From: Pholiota molesta | Taxonomy: Eukaryota; Basidiomycota; Agaricomycetes; Agaricales; Strophariaceae | Length of the DNA: 64,000 nucleotides | Assembly: GCA_014925825.1 (NCBI GenBank) | Contig: JACGCK010000068.1 | Span: forward strand, 124,001-188,000 | Reading direction: 5' to 3' | In this document: positions 44,145 through 54,878 of the stretch, piece after piece | Numbering within the stretch: the stretch's first letter is position 1 | Layout: each line of letters begins with the position of its first letter | The notes under the pieces: model-generated | Seen by the model: only the letters and a program-made list of their open reading frames with translations | Database searches by the model: none | Told to the model about the DNA's origin: nothing | Translations under genes and position numbers: made by a program

Positions 44145-47089
44145 ATGTCGAATAACATTGGAATTGATTGGTCCCAAGCAGGTGCCTTCGTCCAGGATGG
44201 GACTATCTTCTACTCCCCCAATTGCTCACGTACAGTAGTGATACCACCTCATGCGACAACTCAATCACCTTTTTGTCACGACGTACTAGACACCAAAGAT
44301 TTCAAACAACCCGTGTGGTGGACGGACGTATACGGATGGCAATCCTTCATCCCAACGTCGCCTTCATATACTGCATCACCCTTTGAGCCTTTTTGCTGGA
44401 TGCTGCGCATTATTCAAGTCAATGTCTGGAAATCTTCACAACACGTCAAACGTTATCAAATGCACGACGACGACATCTTTGCGTGGCGTGACCGCGAAAA
44501 ATTGCTCACAGAGGCGGCCGAACTGATACGCATATGGTTCAAAATTCCGGGCAATATGCCGCCTCCTCCTTCGAATTTTGGTTATGCTGGCATCCACAAT
44601 ACCCGAGCGGATGCCGTCGAATGCATAACGGTTGCGAGGAATTGGTTGGGAGTGTGGATGGGATTCCTTTCATATTTGATTGCGCGCAGCAAAAGCGAAT
44701 CGCCCTCTCGTAGTCCTGCATATACCAAACTGCCGGCGAACTCCCCTATTCCTGTCTGGTATCATCGACTACAAGAGACGCATCATTACCCTGCGGCGTG
44801 GCTCGATGGCCTGTTATTGTCTACCGTCTGTAACTTTGACGTCAAAACCCTCCGAGCGGGTGTAGTTTTTGCATGGTCAATAGGCGACAAAACTCGCCCA
44901 ACAATACAATGGTTCCTTGAACACAACATACCGTTATGGTTTGTGTGGTCGAAGGATGAGGAGCGTTTAATGGAACGGGATCGCTTATACGAAATGCTTC
45001 GTCCGCCGAACGATCTCATCCAGTCTGCGATGACTAAGTTGTTCAACAACCCATCTACAAACATTCCCCTAGCGAGCTTGGTTATACGGAATTACTACAA
45101 TTTGGGTAGCAATCCGGTGACAAATGAGACAGTCAACCTGTTGAAGTACAAGGAAGCGCCTTCATTTGTTCTTCATTATACAACGAAAGTTTTTCTCTCC
45201 CAAGATGATGAGCTGGCGAGGCTGGGTGCTGACATTGACAGCACATTGACATCTGTGCTCCAAACCAAACGCGCGCAGCAGTTGGCAGCTTCTGTAGCTG
45301 ATGCCGATGTCCCAACCCAGACGATGATTGAAGGCGACAGCAAAAGAGGAAAATTGTTTGACCACTGGCGCGAATTCATAACCATACGAAGAAAGCGGCA
45401 AGAAGAAATTATCAACGTCAAGACACAGAAGGAGCATGATCGGCGCCTTGCGCGAGAGCGAAATCCGGGAGTGCGCAACGCTGACATGTATACATGGGAA
45501 AAAATTCAGTCATCGGGAGGAAAGGAGCTGTATATGCATCATCGTGTGAGGAAGAATCGAAACGAGGCCGTTTTCGCCAGCTATAAAAAACACCAGCGGC
45601 TGTATAACGCTCTTACGAACGAATGGGACTTATGTAGGGATTTCGATATGGACAACGGAGTTGTTGATTCGGATAGTGAAGATGAATCAGAATACGGAGC
45701 TGGGTATTCGCCCCTCCCACCTCCCGAGGACGACGTCGCCACTGACTTCCAACATTTGGGTGGCTTGAATGAACCTGAAAGAAATCATGAAGCACCACTG
45801 CCAATTTCTTCGACTCCACGCTCAGGTCCGCAAGCCGCTTTTGATGCCCGTCCCTATTCAGTCAGTCAAAATCCGTCGCAAATGGAAGAAATGGACGCAG
45901 AAAACGACGGCAAGGAAGCCGACCATATCTATTCAAACGACGTCATCGAGTTCCTGAATTTTGGCTACGGATATGTGCCATTGTTGGAAGCTCGAACAAA
46001 ACCACTGTTTCCTACGAAAGAGTGGGAGCAAATTTTGCTCGCATTAGGAATTCTACCTCCCTTCTCTGAAGTCTCCGTTGACATCGAAGACAAACATGCG
46101 ATTTCGGTGTTTTTTCACGCTATTCTCAAAAAGACGCAATTGCCTGTGGCAGTAGACGACCTGGCATCGCTAAATCATGCCGCCATCCGCCACCTATTCA
46201 ACTTTGCGGCTGTCCATAGGCCCACGTCGGACCTGTTCATATTTTCGGAACCTCGATCGCGCACATGCAACTGGATGTTGGGTATCAACCACCCAGAATG
46301 CGCTCTTTACGTGTGTCGGTACATCCTGTCTAATCCAAATGCCCACACAATAGTGACTGTCGCGAATCGACTTCTGCAGCGAGGAATACCATTCAGGACG
46401 CTGATAGCACACAGTTACAGCGCACGTTACACATCAGTCGCTCTGCCCTACAGCCCTACATCATTCCGCTTGATCAACCACGAATTCACAACCCAGGACT
46501 TCGAAACCTACCGGCTCCAATGCCAGCAAGTTCTCTCGCAACCACAAGGAAGAGCGGCACTTCTACATGGAGGCATCATATGGCGCATCGCCAAGGATTT
46601 TTTGAGTGTAGATGAAGTGTTATTGGGTCCTTCGATCGAGGTCATAACACATCGCGTAGGATATTCCCATAACTCTGGAACCGACGGTGTGAGATACTGC
46701 GATGACGAACTCACGGAAAACGAATTGGCTACAATATGTGGTACATATTCTTTGTATACTGGTATGTCATCTTCCGGTACTTAAATAATTCGGCTGCATC
46801 CAATAATTATTGTACAGCGACTGGACAAATTTCCATAAAATCGTGGTTTCCACCGCCAATTTGTTGGACAAAAGATCGCATGGGCATTAATTGGGTTGAA
46901 TGGACGGCACGCAACGAACAGTTCTTCCAAGACCTCATGAAAGAAATTCGCGCCGGGAAATCGAAGCCAAAGACGGTCGTCGAGTGGACTTCAATACTCC
47001 GAGGGAACAAAATGGCGCGCATTCTGCGGCAAAATATCCGAGAACGAGCGAGGCAGTTCCTGGACGATGTGGTGCCTTCCCGATCTTAA
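44145..47089 (+). CDS. large orphan protein of Agaricomycete type (962 aa)
   Basis: Exon 44145-46761 and exon 46818-47089 join in phase. The protein is soluble-looking, rich in Trp, and has no recognised domain. Features: N-terminal FYSPNCSRTVVIPPHATT, a Trp-rich region (WWTDVYGWQSFIP, WLGVWMGFLSYLIARS), WFLEHNIPLWFVWSKDEERL, a basic coiled-coil-prone part (RRKRQEEIINVKTQKEHDRR), an acidic linker (DSDSEDESEYG), then FLNFGYGYVPLL and a C-terminal WVEWTARNEQFFQDLMKEIR. I recall similar proteins as an abundant orphan class in mushroom genomes but no function. The frame is intact over nearly 2.9 kb, which supports a real gene. Confidence 0.78.
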
Positions 47090-47692
47090 ACTTCGATACC
47101 ATGCCCAGAATTGTTATATCTGTATCATAGTGTTTTCACATCTTGCACGCTTCACTGGGGTCACGCTATTGTTACGCATGACAAAGCATACCTTGTAACA
47201 ACAATTTTCATCACGCTCTGGGTGTCCCATACGAGGTGTATATACGCTGGGCTGTCGTTCTTGCGGATGAACGCTTCCAATGTAGTGAACATAGCGCCTT
47301 TTGAAATTTAAATTAAACATTGCAGCAATTCATCGGATTGAAATTAGAAACTATCTAAGTGGTTGCTGCCAGAAGCCTATCAGAGCCTATCTTGAACAAA
47401 CCTTAGACGCCAAAGGGATCCGACAGCGCATAATGAGACAGACATTTCATCCGCACCGCAAGCACTGCAACGCACCCGGAACTTGTCGAAAGGGTACCAC
47501 GCATACTGGCGACAACTCCGTTCAATGACACGTGCATTTCAGGCGCTTGAAAGAAGAAGAGATCATAGGCAAAAATGGTAAGTACATAGTTGACGCGCCC
47601 CGGTATAAAAGATGACCCTCCCATTGCTCATGCTGAAGATTTAGACATCCACCCTCCAGCCTCCCGTTTCTTACTCTCCCAGACATATCAAC
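47090..47692. other. intergenic, no gene recognised
   Basis: Contains a short frame (47301-47528) without support. A TATA-like GTATAAAAG at 47602-47610 precedes the next gene by about 85 bp. Confidence 0.45.
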
Positions 47693-48478
47693 ATGTCCGA
47701 AAGGTACAACGAATACTGCGCTCGCATCAACAACAATCTCTCGTATATGGGCAGAGGCATCGACTTCTTGGCGTCGACAACGTGGCTCAACAACGGCGCC
47801 TCCGAAGAGCGACTGTTCGACCACTATTGCGAGGACCATGCACCATGCGCTATCGTAGGAACAGTCGCAGCACAGAACCTCCACGTCGACGCGTGCGGCG
47901 ACTTTACCCCGTCGATGGACATTCGGGACTCACATTTCAGATTGACTATTCAACGACCATCGGCGCTGCACCCAAAATTTCGCGAGGATTGGGACACTAG
48001 TATCAGAACCCTTTCCGCCCTGGCAGACACGCTCTGCGATAACGCAAAGACCTCGAACCTCATAGTAGAGCAGAACGGGGATGTGTTACTTACATTCGCC
48101 AAACCTGTATTCAGGAAGAAGGTAAGTGTTGTTCGTCGTGACTTATGCATTGAGTAACGATTTGCTAAATAGGGACCGCACGATCCCAGCGACATCGGGC
48201 CACACGATGCCACGCAGTTGCCAGGCGCAGCGTGGTATACAGATTTATTGATGCCTCTCCGTGGCAAATACTACCACAACACAATCAATGTTTACAGAGG
48301 CCCCTCCGCTCGTCAGTCGTTCCCCATTTGGTACCACAGCGACAGATTGCAGGGTACCCTGGTACAGGTGAACTTCAATCTCATTTACTCCGCAACCGAA
48401 GGCCTCCATGCGGACATATACACAGTTCGTTTGATAGAAAGAGACCGACAAGTAGGACTTAGACGTTCTGATGCATAA
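47693..48478 (+). CDS. GRGxDF-family orphan protein (244 aa)
   Basis: Exons 47693-48121 (143 codons) and 48173-48478. Key segments: YMGRGIDFLASTTWLN, AIVGTVAAQNLHVDACGDFT, LTFAKPVFRKK, LLMPLRGKYYHNTINVY, FPIWYHSDRLQGTLVQVNFN. It aligns end to end with the protein at 42287, but the 16-nt exon is not separate here, so one intron has been lost or merged. It converges with the split NTase-like gene, 100 bp away. No function recognised. Confidence 0.8.
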
Positions 48479-48585
48479 ATGATAGATATGGTCGTAATAT
48501 ATTTCGATTTCTTGTGACTTGAAGGTTGAACGTCATACGTGTTTCTTGGACTTAACTGGTAAGCAGTTGGCAAATCTCTATCGTT

Positions 48586-48969
48586 TTAAACATGACAATC
48601 TACACGCAACCTCCAACGTACATCGTCCTCATAATGCCCTAATCCCATGTCCCCCGGTTCAAAGGCGATAAATAACGCCGATCCATCAAGAAGTCTTCGA
48701 GGAGTAGTGGGACACGTCGCATCGACTCCGCATTCATGTTCTCGCGTTGCGTCCCAAGCATTTAAACCTGTCTGAATGTCGAATCCGCGTTCACGATATT
48801 TCTGGATACTATTGGCAACTCGGTGCGGGATGTTCTGGTGATTTACAACTCCACGGCGACCCAAAGTCAGTTCTGGATAAAGACATACCAAACCGTACGA
48901 CGCGATGTAATTCATCACAACCGTACTATGGAAATGAACAATGGGAAGGAGTGCCGCAGGAAATGATAT
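48586..48969 (-). pseudogene. NTase-like gene, 3' part, split by KDZ transposon
   Basis: On the minus strand the sequence reads SFPAALLPIVHFHSTVVMNY, IASYGLVCLYPELTLGRRG, RERGFDIQTGLNAW and CGVDATCPTTPRRLL, ending DDVRWRLRVDCHV. This corresponds to the second half of the Helitron-borne NTase-like protein. The 5' part lies 11 kb away at 60074-60463. Removing the KDZ element and one copy of its duplication joins the two halves in frame (ALEGI followed by SFPAALL). Confidence 0.85.
48963..48969. repeat. KDZ target-site duplication (left, ATGATAT)
   Basis: Pairs with ATCATAT at 60067-60073 with one mismatch. The reading frame of the split gene supports this as the duplicated target. Confidence 0.7.
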
Positions 48970-50458
48970 CCACTGGGACAAATTATGGCGGAATTGTCCG
49001 CCGGAATTTCACGGACTCTGACGTACTGTATACGCGCAGCGCCGAGCCCGCTTTCTTGCGCCACGTAGGTCCCACCTTGTTGACCTTCCATCTAACCGGA
49101 TCGTCTGGCTCTGGGTTCCTGCAAAGGGCGACGACGACGGAGCGCCATCGACAGCTGACGGACCACCTTTGCCCTGGATGACCGGTTCGACGGCCTGCTG
49201 GGCGATACAGGGAGTTGGCTGAAATCGGCTGGGACGACATCTAGGGAGGGTGTCGGTACGTGCCTCATACTGTATCTGAGAAACAGTGCTGATCAGCTAT
49301 GGGTGGACGCCACGGCCAGCTGGACCATCTGCTCACCTCCAAGGGAAGACGACGACGACGCGCCATCGACAGCTCGCGGATCGCTTTGGAGGGAGCGTTC
49401 GACGCTGGACGATAGAGAGCGTTCGACGCTGGACGATAGAGAGCGTCGGCTGAAATCGACAAGGACGACGCGCTGAGCACCTGCGAAGTTGCCTCGCGAC
49501 GCATCAGCGGAGAAGGTCGACCAAGCAGAGGCCAGTGCTCGTTGGGATCGCGTCTATGGTCTTGGCCGACGCCGCCAGATTGCCGCCAGAATAGTGCACG
49601 GTGTGAACAGCTGCAGTTTTTTTTTTTTTTTGCATATGTACCGTGTCTACAACTTTCCGACTACATATCTTGGCAAATCCTGTGGGTACATCTCTCTATA
49701 ACCTCCTGCCAACGTACATCATGATCAGCACTGACCGCGAGATCCTCATGCACCGCGCCATCCAGTTCCGGGTGTGAAACTAGGATGGCGGTCAGGCTGC
49801 ATAGTTGTCACAATGGCGTGTTTGTTCTTGAGTCGCAACGCGGTTGAAGCGAAGCTGATGCGTTGACCGACACGCACTCGAAGGGGTTTTCGGTGTCGAT
49901 GCTCATACGGGAATATTTTCTGGAGATGTTGGATGGCGGCGCTGTGTATGCTAGTCCAAGTTCGATCCCTGCGCGAATTCGGATTCATACCCTTCTCCGG
50001 CCGGATCTGTACAAATGTCGCAGTCGGGCATGTTTTCACTGCATTGGCACCGCTCTCGAAATTGAAATGGATATGTCTTGGATAGACCCACTGTGACGAT
50101 GCCTAGACCCACAGCGATATGATGTAACTCTGTCTCAGTCGATATGAGCACGATGCTGTCCGTCTTCCTTCCCCTTCCTGCGCCCTCGTCTTCTCGGAAG
50201 AACATCATCCTGTCGGCAACCGTAAGTACGCAGAATTACATCGCGCTTGTAGTTATTATAACCCCCACCTTATACAAATTTTAGCCACCTTTACATCCAT
50301 TTATGCATATCTGCAATACTTGTAATTTAGGCTCCGTCGCAGATCTGGAGCATCATCCTGTTGCCAACCGTAAGTGCATAGTTTGACATCGCGCTTGTAT
50401 TTCTTATAACCTCCTCCTACAAATTTCAGCCACCTCCGGATCAATCCTAGATGCATTC

Positions 50459-51181
50459 ATGCATATCTGTCAAGCTTATGATTTAGGTTCCGTCGCAGAT
50501 TTGCGAACCATGATGGACCTCACAGACACCTTGGTCTCTGGATCATGGGCCCTGTACGTGCTTCATCCTGGCATGTTCACACCAGGCGACTTGGATCTGT
50601 ATATTTCCAAATGCGACCGACGTGTTAACATGCTGATGCGGTTCCTGGAGTCTCGTCATTACGTGGTGGAGTCCGTTGCAGATGCCTATTATATCGACTA
50701 CGTCGATCCCGTCGCCAATGACATCCACCGTATCCTCAGGCTCTCTCAAGAAACCAGGCCCCATGCGCCTACTATCAATGTCGTCATCTCTCGATCAGCA
50801 TCATCCATTCGGCCCATTTTCAGCTTCCACAGTACGATTGTTATGAATTTCCTTGCATGGTATGGCCTCGTCTGCCTCTATCCTCGCCTCTCATTGGCTC
50901 GACGCGGCCTAATCAACGCACCGGCCAATGGCTCTCGGGTTTCTCGTTGGATCAAGAAGTATCGTCTTCGTGGGTTTGATTTGCAGACAAGTCTTACTTG
51001 CTGGGGTGATATAGTCACCCATGAATGTCGACAAACTCCTGACTGTCCCTTGACAACATGTCGAGTGATCTCACAAAACGTTCTCTTCATCCCGGTGGAA
51101 AACAACCGCAGGTTGGAGGAGTTTATACAGGACGAAACTTGGCATCTTCGAGTGCCGTGTCCATTGTCAGATGATCACTAG
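50459..51181 (+). CDS. NTase-fold-like protein, Helitron copy B
   Basis: Identical to the copy at 28204 except one Arg to Cys change (CGT to TGT, a CpG transition) in the Cys-rich segment. The SGSWALYVL and PGDLDLYI motifs and FHSTIVMNF are intact and the frame is open. It lies inside a KDZ transposon, so it can be moved by two element types. Confidence 0.75.
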   Translation: MHICQAYDLGSVADLRTMMDLTDTLVSGSWALYVLHPGMFTPGDLDLYISKCDRRVNMLMRFLESRHYVVESVADAYYIDYVDPVANDIHRILRLSQETRPHAPTINVVISRSASSIRPIFSFHSTIVMNFLAWYGLVCLYPRLSLARRGLINAPANGSRVSRWIKKYRLRGFDLQTSLTCWGDIVTHECRQTPDCPLTTCRVISQNVLFIPVENNRRLEEFIQDETWHLRVPCPLSDDH

Positions 51182-51229
51182 CCTTCATAGTATATTGTTC
51201 ACTGCACCATGTATTGAATTTATTTGTCC

Positions 51230-52312
51230 TTATCTAATTCTACCCCGTTGCTCTAAGAATTTAATTTTTGTCTGCACATTCAAAAGTTCCAACCGCCTCA
51301 TTTCGTCACGTAATGCTTCACTGGGATGGTTGGTGAATAAGCGCTTGTCGAAAGGGCGAAGGAGTCGTATTGTATCCCGTCCGCGACTTCTTGATAACGC
51401 AACGTATACGTTATACTGCGATAGTGTGAATCCCTCTCCGATATCTATCAACACCCTTTCCAGCGTCTGGCCTTGGCTTTTGTAATCTGTAAAAGCATAT
51501 CCCGCAGTAAATTCAAACTGCCTTCGCCTTATTTGATATGTCTTTTGTTGCGATTTTCTTGTGGGCTGCACAGAGACGGTAAAGGTTTCCATCACTGGAG
51601 ATAGAGGTACAACACCAGCTTCAATTCCTTCAAAGCGCAATGGTGTTCCGTCGTTCGGTTTGAATAAAACCGTCGCTGGGGGATAGCGCAGATACACAAC
51701 ACCATGTTCATCAGGAGTGGGAGTCGGCTCGCGCGCATCCAGCAAGATGTCTTTGATGACTCCTCGCGTGCCATTTGCAATGTCGCCTTCGGTGGAGATA
51801 TTGGATGTAATCATGACTTTCATCCCGACCGCCATCTCTAATCGTTCGCTGAGGCTGGCTGTCTTTGTCTCCGACATTTTTGCGATCTCATATCGTACAT
51901 TGATGGGTAGTTTTCCCTCCGCCCGTCCATGAGTATCTTCCGCTGGTGCAACATACAGAAAATTTCCGGTCTTCCTGCAGTGACGGCGTAAAGCGGCTTT
52001 ATTCCATGCTTCTCATACTGCGTTTCGAGGAGTTATCAGGATGCAATCATCCCATGGCGATGTCGAAAAATCCGGAACGCAGCATTCTGGGTTCGTAAGG
52101 ACAAGTTTGTTGACTTCGTTGATGTCGTCGTCCGTACATTCGCCCACACGTAAATGGTTGAGAATATCTATCCAGCGCTGGTCGTGAACACGCATTTGTT
52201 CCTTCAAGATGACGACCGTGGTAAACTGGCGATAAATTTCCCGACCAATCCTTGCCCTTTCGTCATCAGCTTCATCCAGATAGTACAACCCACCACGAGC
52301 ACCAATTGGAGG
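51230..52312 (-). pseudogene. truncated Helitron helicase, copy B
   Basis: C-terminal third of the PIF1-like helicase, from GARGGLYYLDEADDERAR to the stop. A TGA at 52015-52013 replaces the Arg codon CGA of copy A (NAV-stop versus NAVREAW). Motif VI reads YVALSRSRGRD and SQGQTLERV, closer to the family than copy A. Walker motifs are absent because the 5' part is missing. Confidence 0.9.
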
Positions 52313-52439
52313 CGTCCTACTCCGCGCCATGCACGGCGGTAAGTTATCGTCCATCCAACACACGTGGGTTCATGGGTTGTCACTCATTATTGATTATTGG
52401 AGGTCAGTTCACGTGTCGTGACCCCTGTGACCGTCGGGA

Positions 52440-52726
52440 TTTGATGCGCCCTGGCCGGTGCCCACAGCAGCGGCATGTCGACCCTAGTTGTACATGAGTG
52501 GCATGGTGGTTTCCAGCGTTAGCGCTCGTCAAGCGCTTGTGCACGCTTGTGCCCACAGCCGCGGCATGTCGGCCTGTCAAGCGCTTGCGCACGCTTGTGC
52601 CCACAGCTGCGGCAGTGACTGTGTGGCACGGTGCACGGTGCTTTCCCGTGTTAGAACTTAGCGCTTGTCGAGCGCTTGTGCATGCTTCTGCGCATTACTG
52701 GTTGCTTGCCAGATTTTGTATATAAA
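52440..52726 (+). promoter_or_regulatory. promoter of the KDZ accessory gene with direct repeats and TATA box
   Basis: Repeated GTCAAGCGCTTGTGCACGCT/GTGCCCACAGC.GCGGCA units (52525-52615, with a third AGCGCTTGT at 52670) precede a TATATAAAC at about 52718-52726, roughly 50 bp before the ATG at 52773. The repeats could bind a regulator or the transposase (inference). Confidence 0.55.
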
Positions 52727-52772
52727 CACCTGTATGTAGAGTTGGACCTTGGAAATCAAGTTGTTTTATGCT

Positions 52773-54878
52773 ATGAATGCTCCTCCAAACCACCCTCCTG
52801 ATCCCTCTATAAATCTTCTTCAACACTGTCCTGGCTATGTTGGTAAACCGTGCGGACAACGCATGTCACCATTGCGTATATACCTTGGTCATGGGACGCC
52901 TAGTGCAAAGCACAAACGTGGTTCTTTAGTTCAAGTTGTATGTCTTTTTTTAATCTAATCAGTTACTTAAAGAAGCTTATTAAATTTGACAGTGCAACTT
53001 TTGCCATCGGCCAGAGTTTCATACCATTCCGTACAAGTTTGACGATGCGGAACGACTTCTGAAACGCATTATCTACCCTGGTGATCCCTCAGGATTACCC
53101 TGTGATCTCCGACCCCCTACCCCACCTGTGGCTACTCCTTCACCTCCCAGACGCCCTCCACTTCCTACTCTTCCTGTTGTCTCTACACAGAGTGAAAGCA
53201 AGGTCTATTGTGGCCCTGAATGTAAAACACTTGCCGGCACTCTCACCGTTGGAAGCAAGACTTGCATTGAACACAAATGTAGCAAGTGTTGTTCTAAAGC
53301 GTCTCACCAGGCAGAAACCAGTGGGATAGCAAGGAGTCAGTGCAAGGCACACAAACAGCCCGAAATCCAGGCAGCCTACTGGACGATGCTCCAAGCTCAA
53401 GGAAATCCAAGTCCCCCTTCCCAGCCACTGTCAGTAACTACAGAGCCAACTAAGTCTATGTCGCTCTCTCAGCCAGGTTTCAATGCACCCGTCCCAACAC
53501 ATCCAGCCCAGCCTCCAGCGACACAGCGCCCAACTCGACCACTTCCTGATCCTGGCAGAACTATACCACTTGCACGTCCAATGGGTGGTGCATGGGCCGA
53601 CAAATACGATGGTGTCATACACGAACAAATCTCTGAGAATGACTTGAAATCGGAGACGAAGGAAATTGAAGACAGAATAAAGAAAACCCGCACCCTTGTT
53701 GTCTATCATACGGTATGATTACAGTTTATCCATACTCAAACTATGCTAACCACTACAATTTTTAGGAAGGAGAGCAACCATTTCGACGTGATCATTACAT
53801 TCCCACTTTTCCGCATCTACGCCTCTCGACCTGCACGCGGTTGATACAGGAGCTCGACCTTACGCCTGATACATGGATCGATTTTTGGCATGCTCATGAA
53901 TGGATGACTGTCGATATCAATACGGTCCTTTCAGTTGATAAATGTCCTTGTGTTCTTCTCAAGATCCGTCCCACTATTCGCAACAGTCTTAAGAATTGCC
54001 CTGGGCTTGACGGTGAACTCAAACTACCGTCAAAGACTCAATCAGCGAAGCGATCTGGTACAGCTCTCGTATCTCCTATCAAGAAGGTTCAGCGCGGTGA
54101 AAACATATCAAATGTTCACACTAATGCCATTCAGGCAGTCAATACTCCTGCCCTAGCACATTCTCCAGCCCCAACTCCTGCTCTTGAACAAGGTCCACTC
54201 CCTGCCTTTAATCACACCAACTTTGCTGAATCATCGACATCTGGGCAGCCCAGGACTCAGAATTTAGCTGGCTCTGCCTTGTCTGACACATCTACCAAAC
54301 CGAAGCAATGGCCTTTCGATTTCTACATCTTCCAAATCCACAACGGTCTCACCCAAATGCAAACGATGTTGCCAAATCGACGAGTCAATCCATATCAGGA
54401 GCAACAACGTCTTTCTTCTAGGGCTAAACAGAAAGCAAAGAAATTCTCTGGGGTTACCGTCAAAAAGGCCTTTCAATCAGCTTTTCCTGGAACCAAATTT
54501 GTCTCTACCACCTATTATGACCATTTGAAGATATGGTTTGCTCAGGATTTGAATGTTCGAGAGTTGTTCATTGAATTGGGAGAGTCGGACCAAGCTACCT
54601 ATCGTCATTTTCTGGATGCTCTCGACAAAACAGATACTACGAAAAAATCTGGCAAACGCTCCCGCCGTTCCTCAACCTCTAGCAGTGGCAGCAATGATTC
54701 AGACTCTAGTTCGAGTGCTTCTGCTTCCGCCAGTGGAGACAATGAGCATTACTCGGGTGATACGCCTGATCGTGCTGACTCGCTGCCATTGAACAAGGAA
54801 GAACCCACGGAACACCAGGTTTATTTTGACGACAATGAAGTTATCGATCTTACTTTAAGCTCGGATGACAACCAGTAG
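52773..54878 (+). CDS. KDZ-associated accessory protein with SUMO-interaction-like tail (665 aa)
   Basis: Exons 52773-52937, 52993-53712 and 53766-54878 join in frame. The N-terminus has paired cysteines (HCPGYVGKPCGQR, CNFCHRPEFH). At about residues 105-160 follows a second cluster (YCGPECKTLAG, CIEHKCSKCCSKAS, SQCKAHKQ), a possible zinc-binding module. Next come a Pro-rich linker, DTWIDFWHAHEWMTVDINTV, a basic segment, a Ser-rich acidic tail and the end EVIDLTLSSDDNQ. The last motif resembles a SUMO-interaction motif (hydrophobic core followed by Ser/Asp), which suggests docking on chromatin proteins. It lies opposite the transposase inside the element, so a role in transposition or its control is likely but inferred. 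Confidence 0.78.

Larger units (their letters stand above)
49010..52312. repeat. Helitron-tail duplication, copy B (empty site for copia)
   Basis: A 3,303 bp segment matching 21146-22215 plus 27825-30057 with about ten substitutions and no net length change. At about 50080 it has a single GTCTT and no copia element. The right border (52312) cuts the helicase gene; the left border equals that of copy A. Confidence 0.93.
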
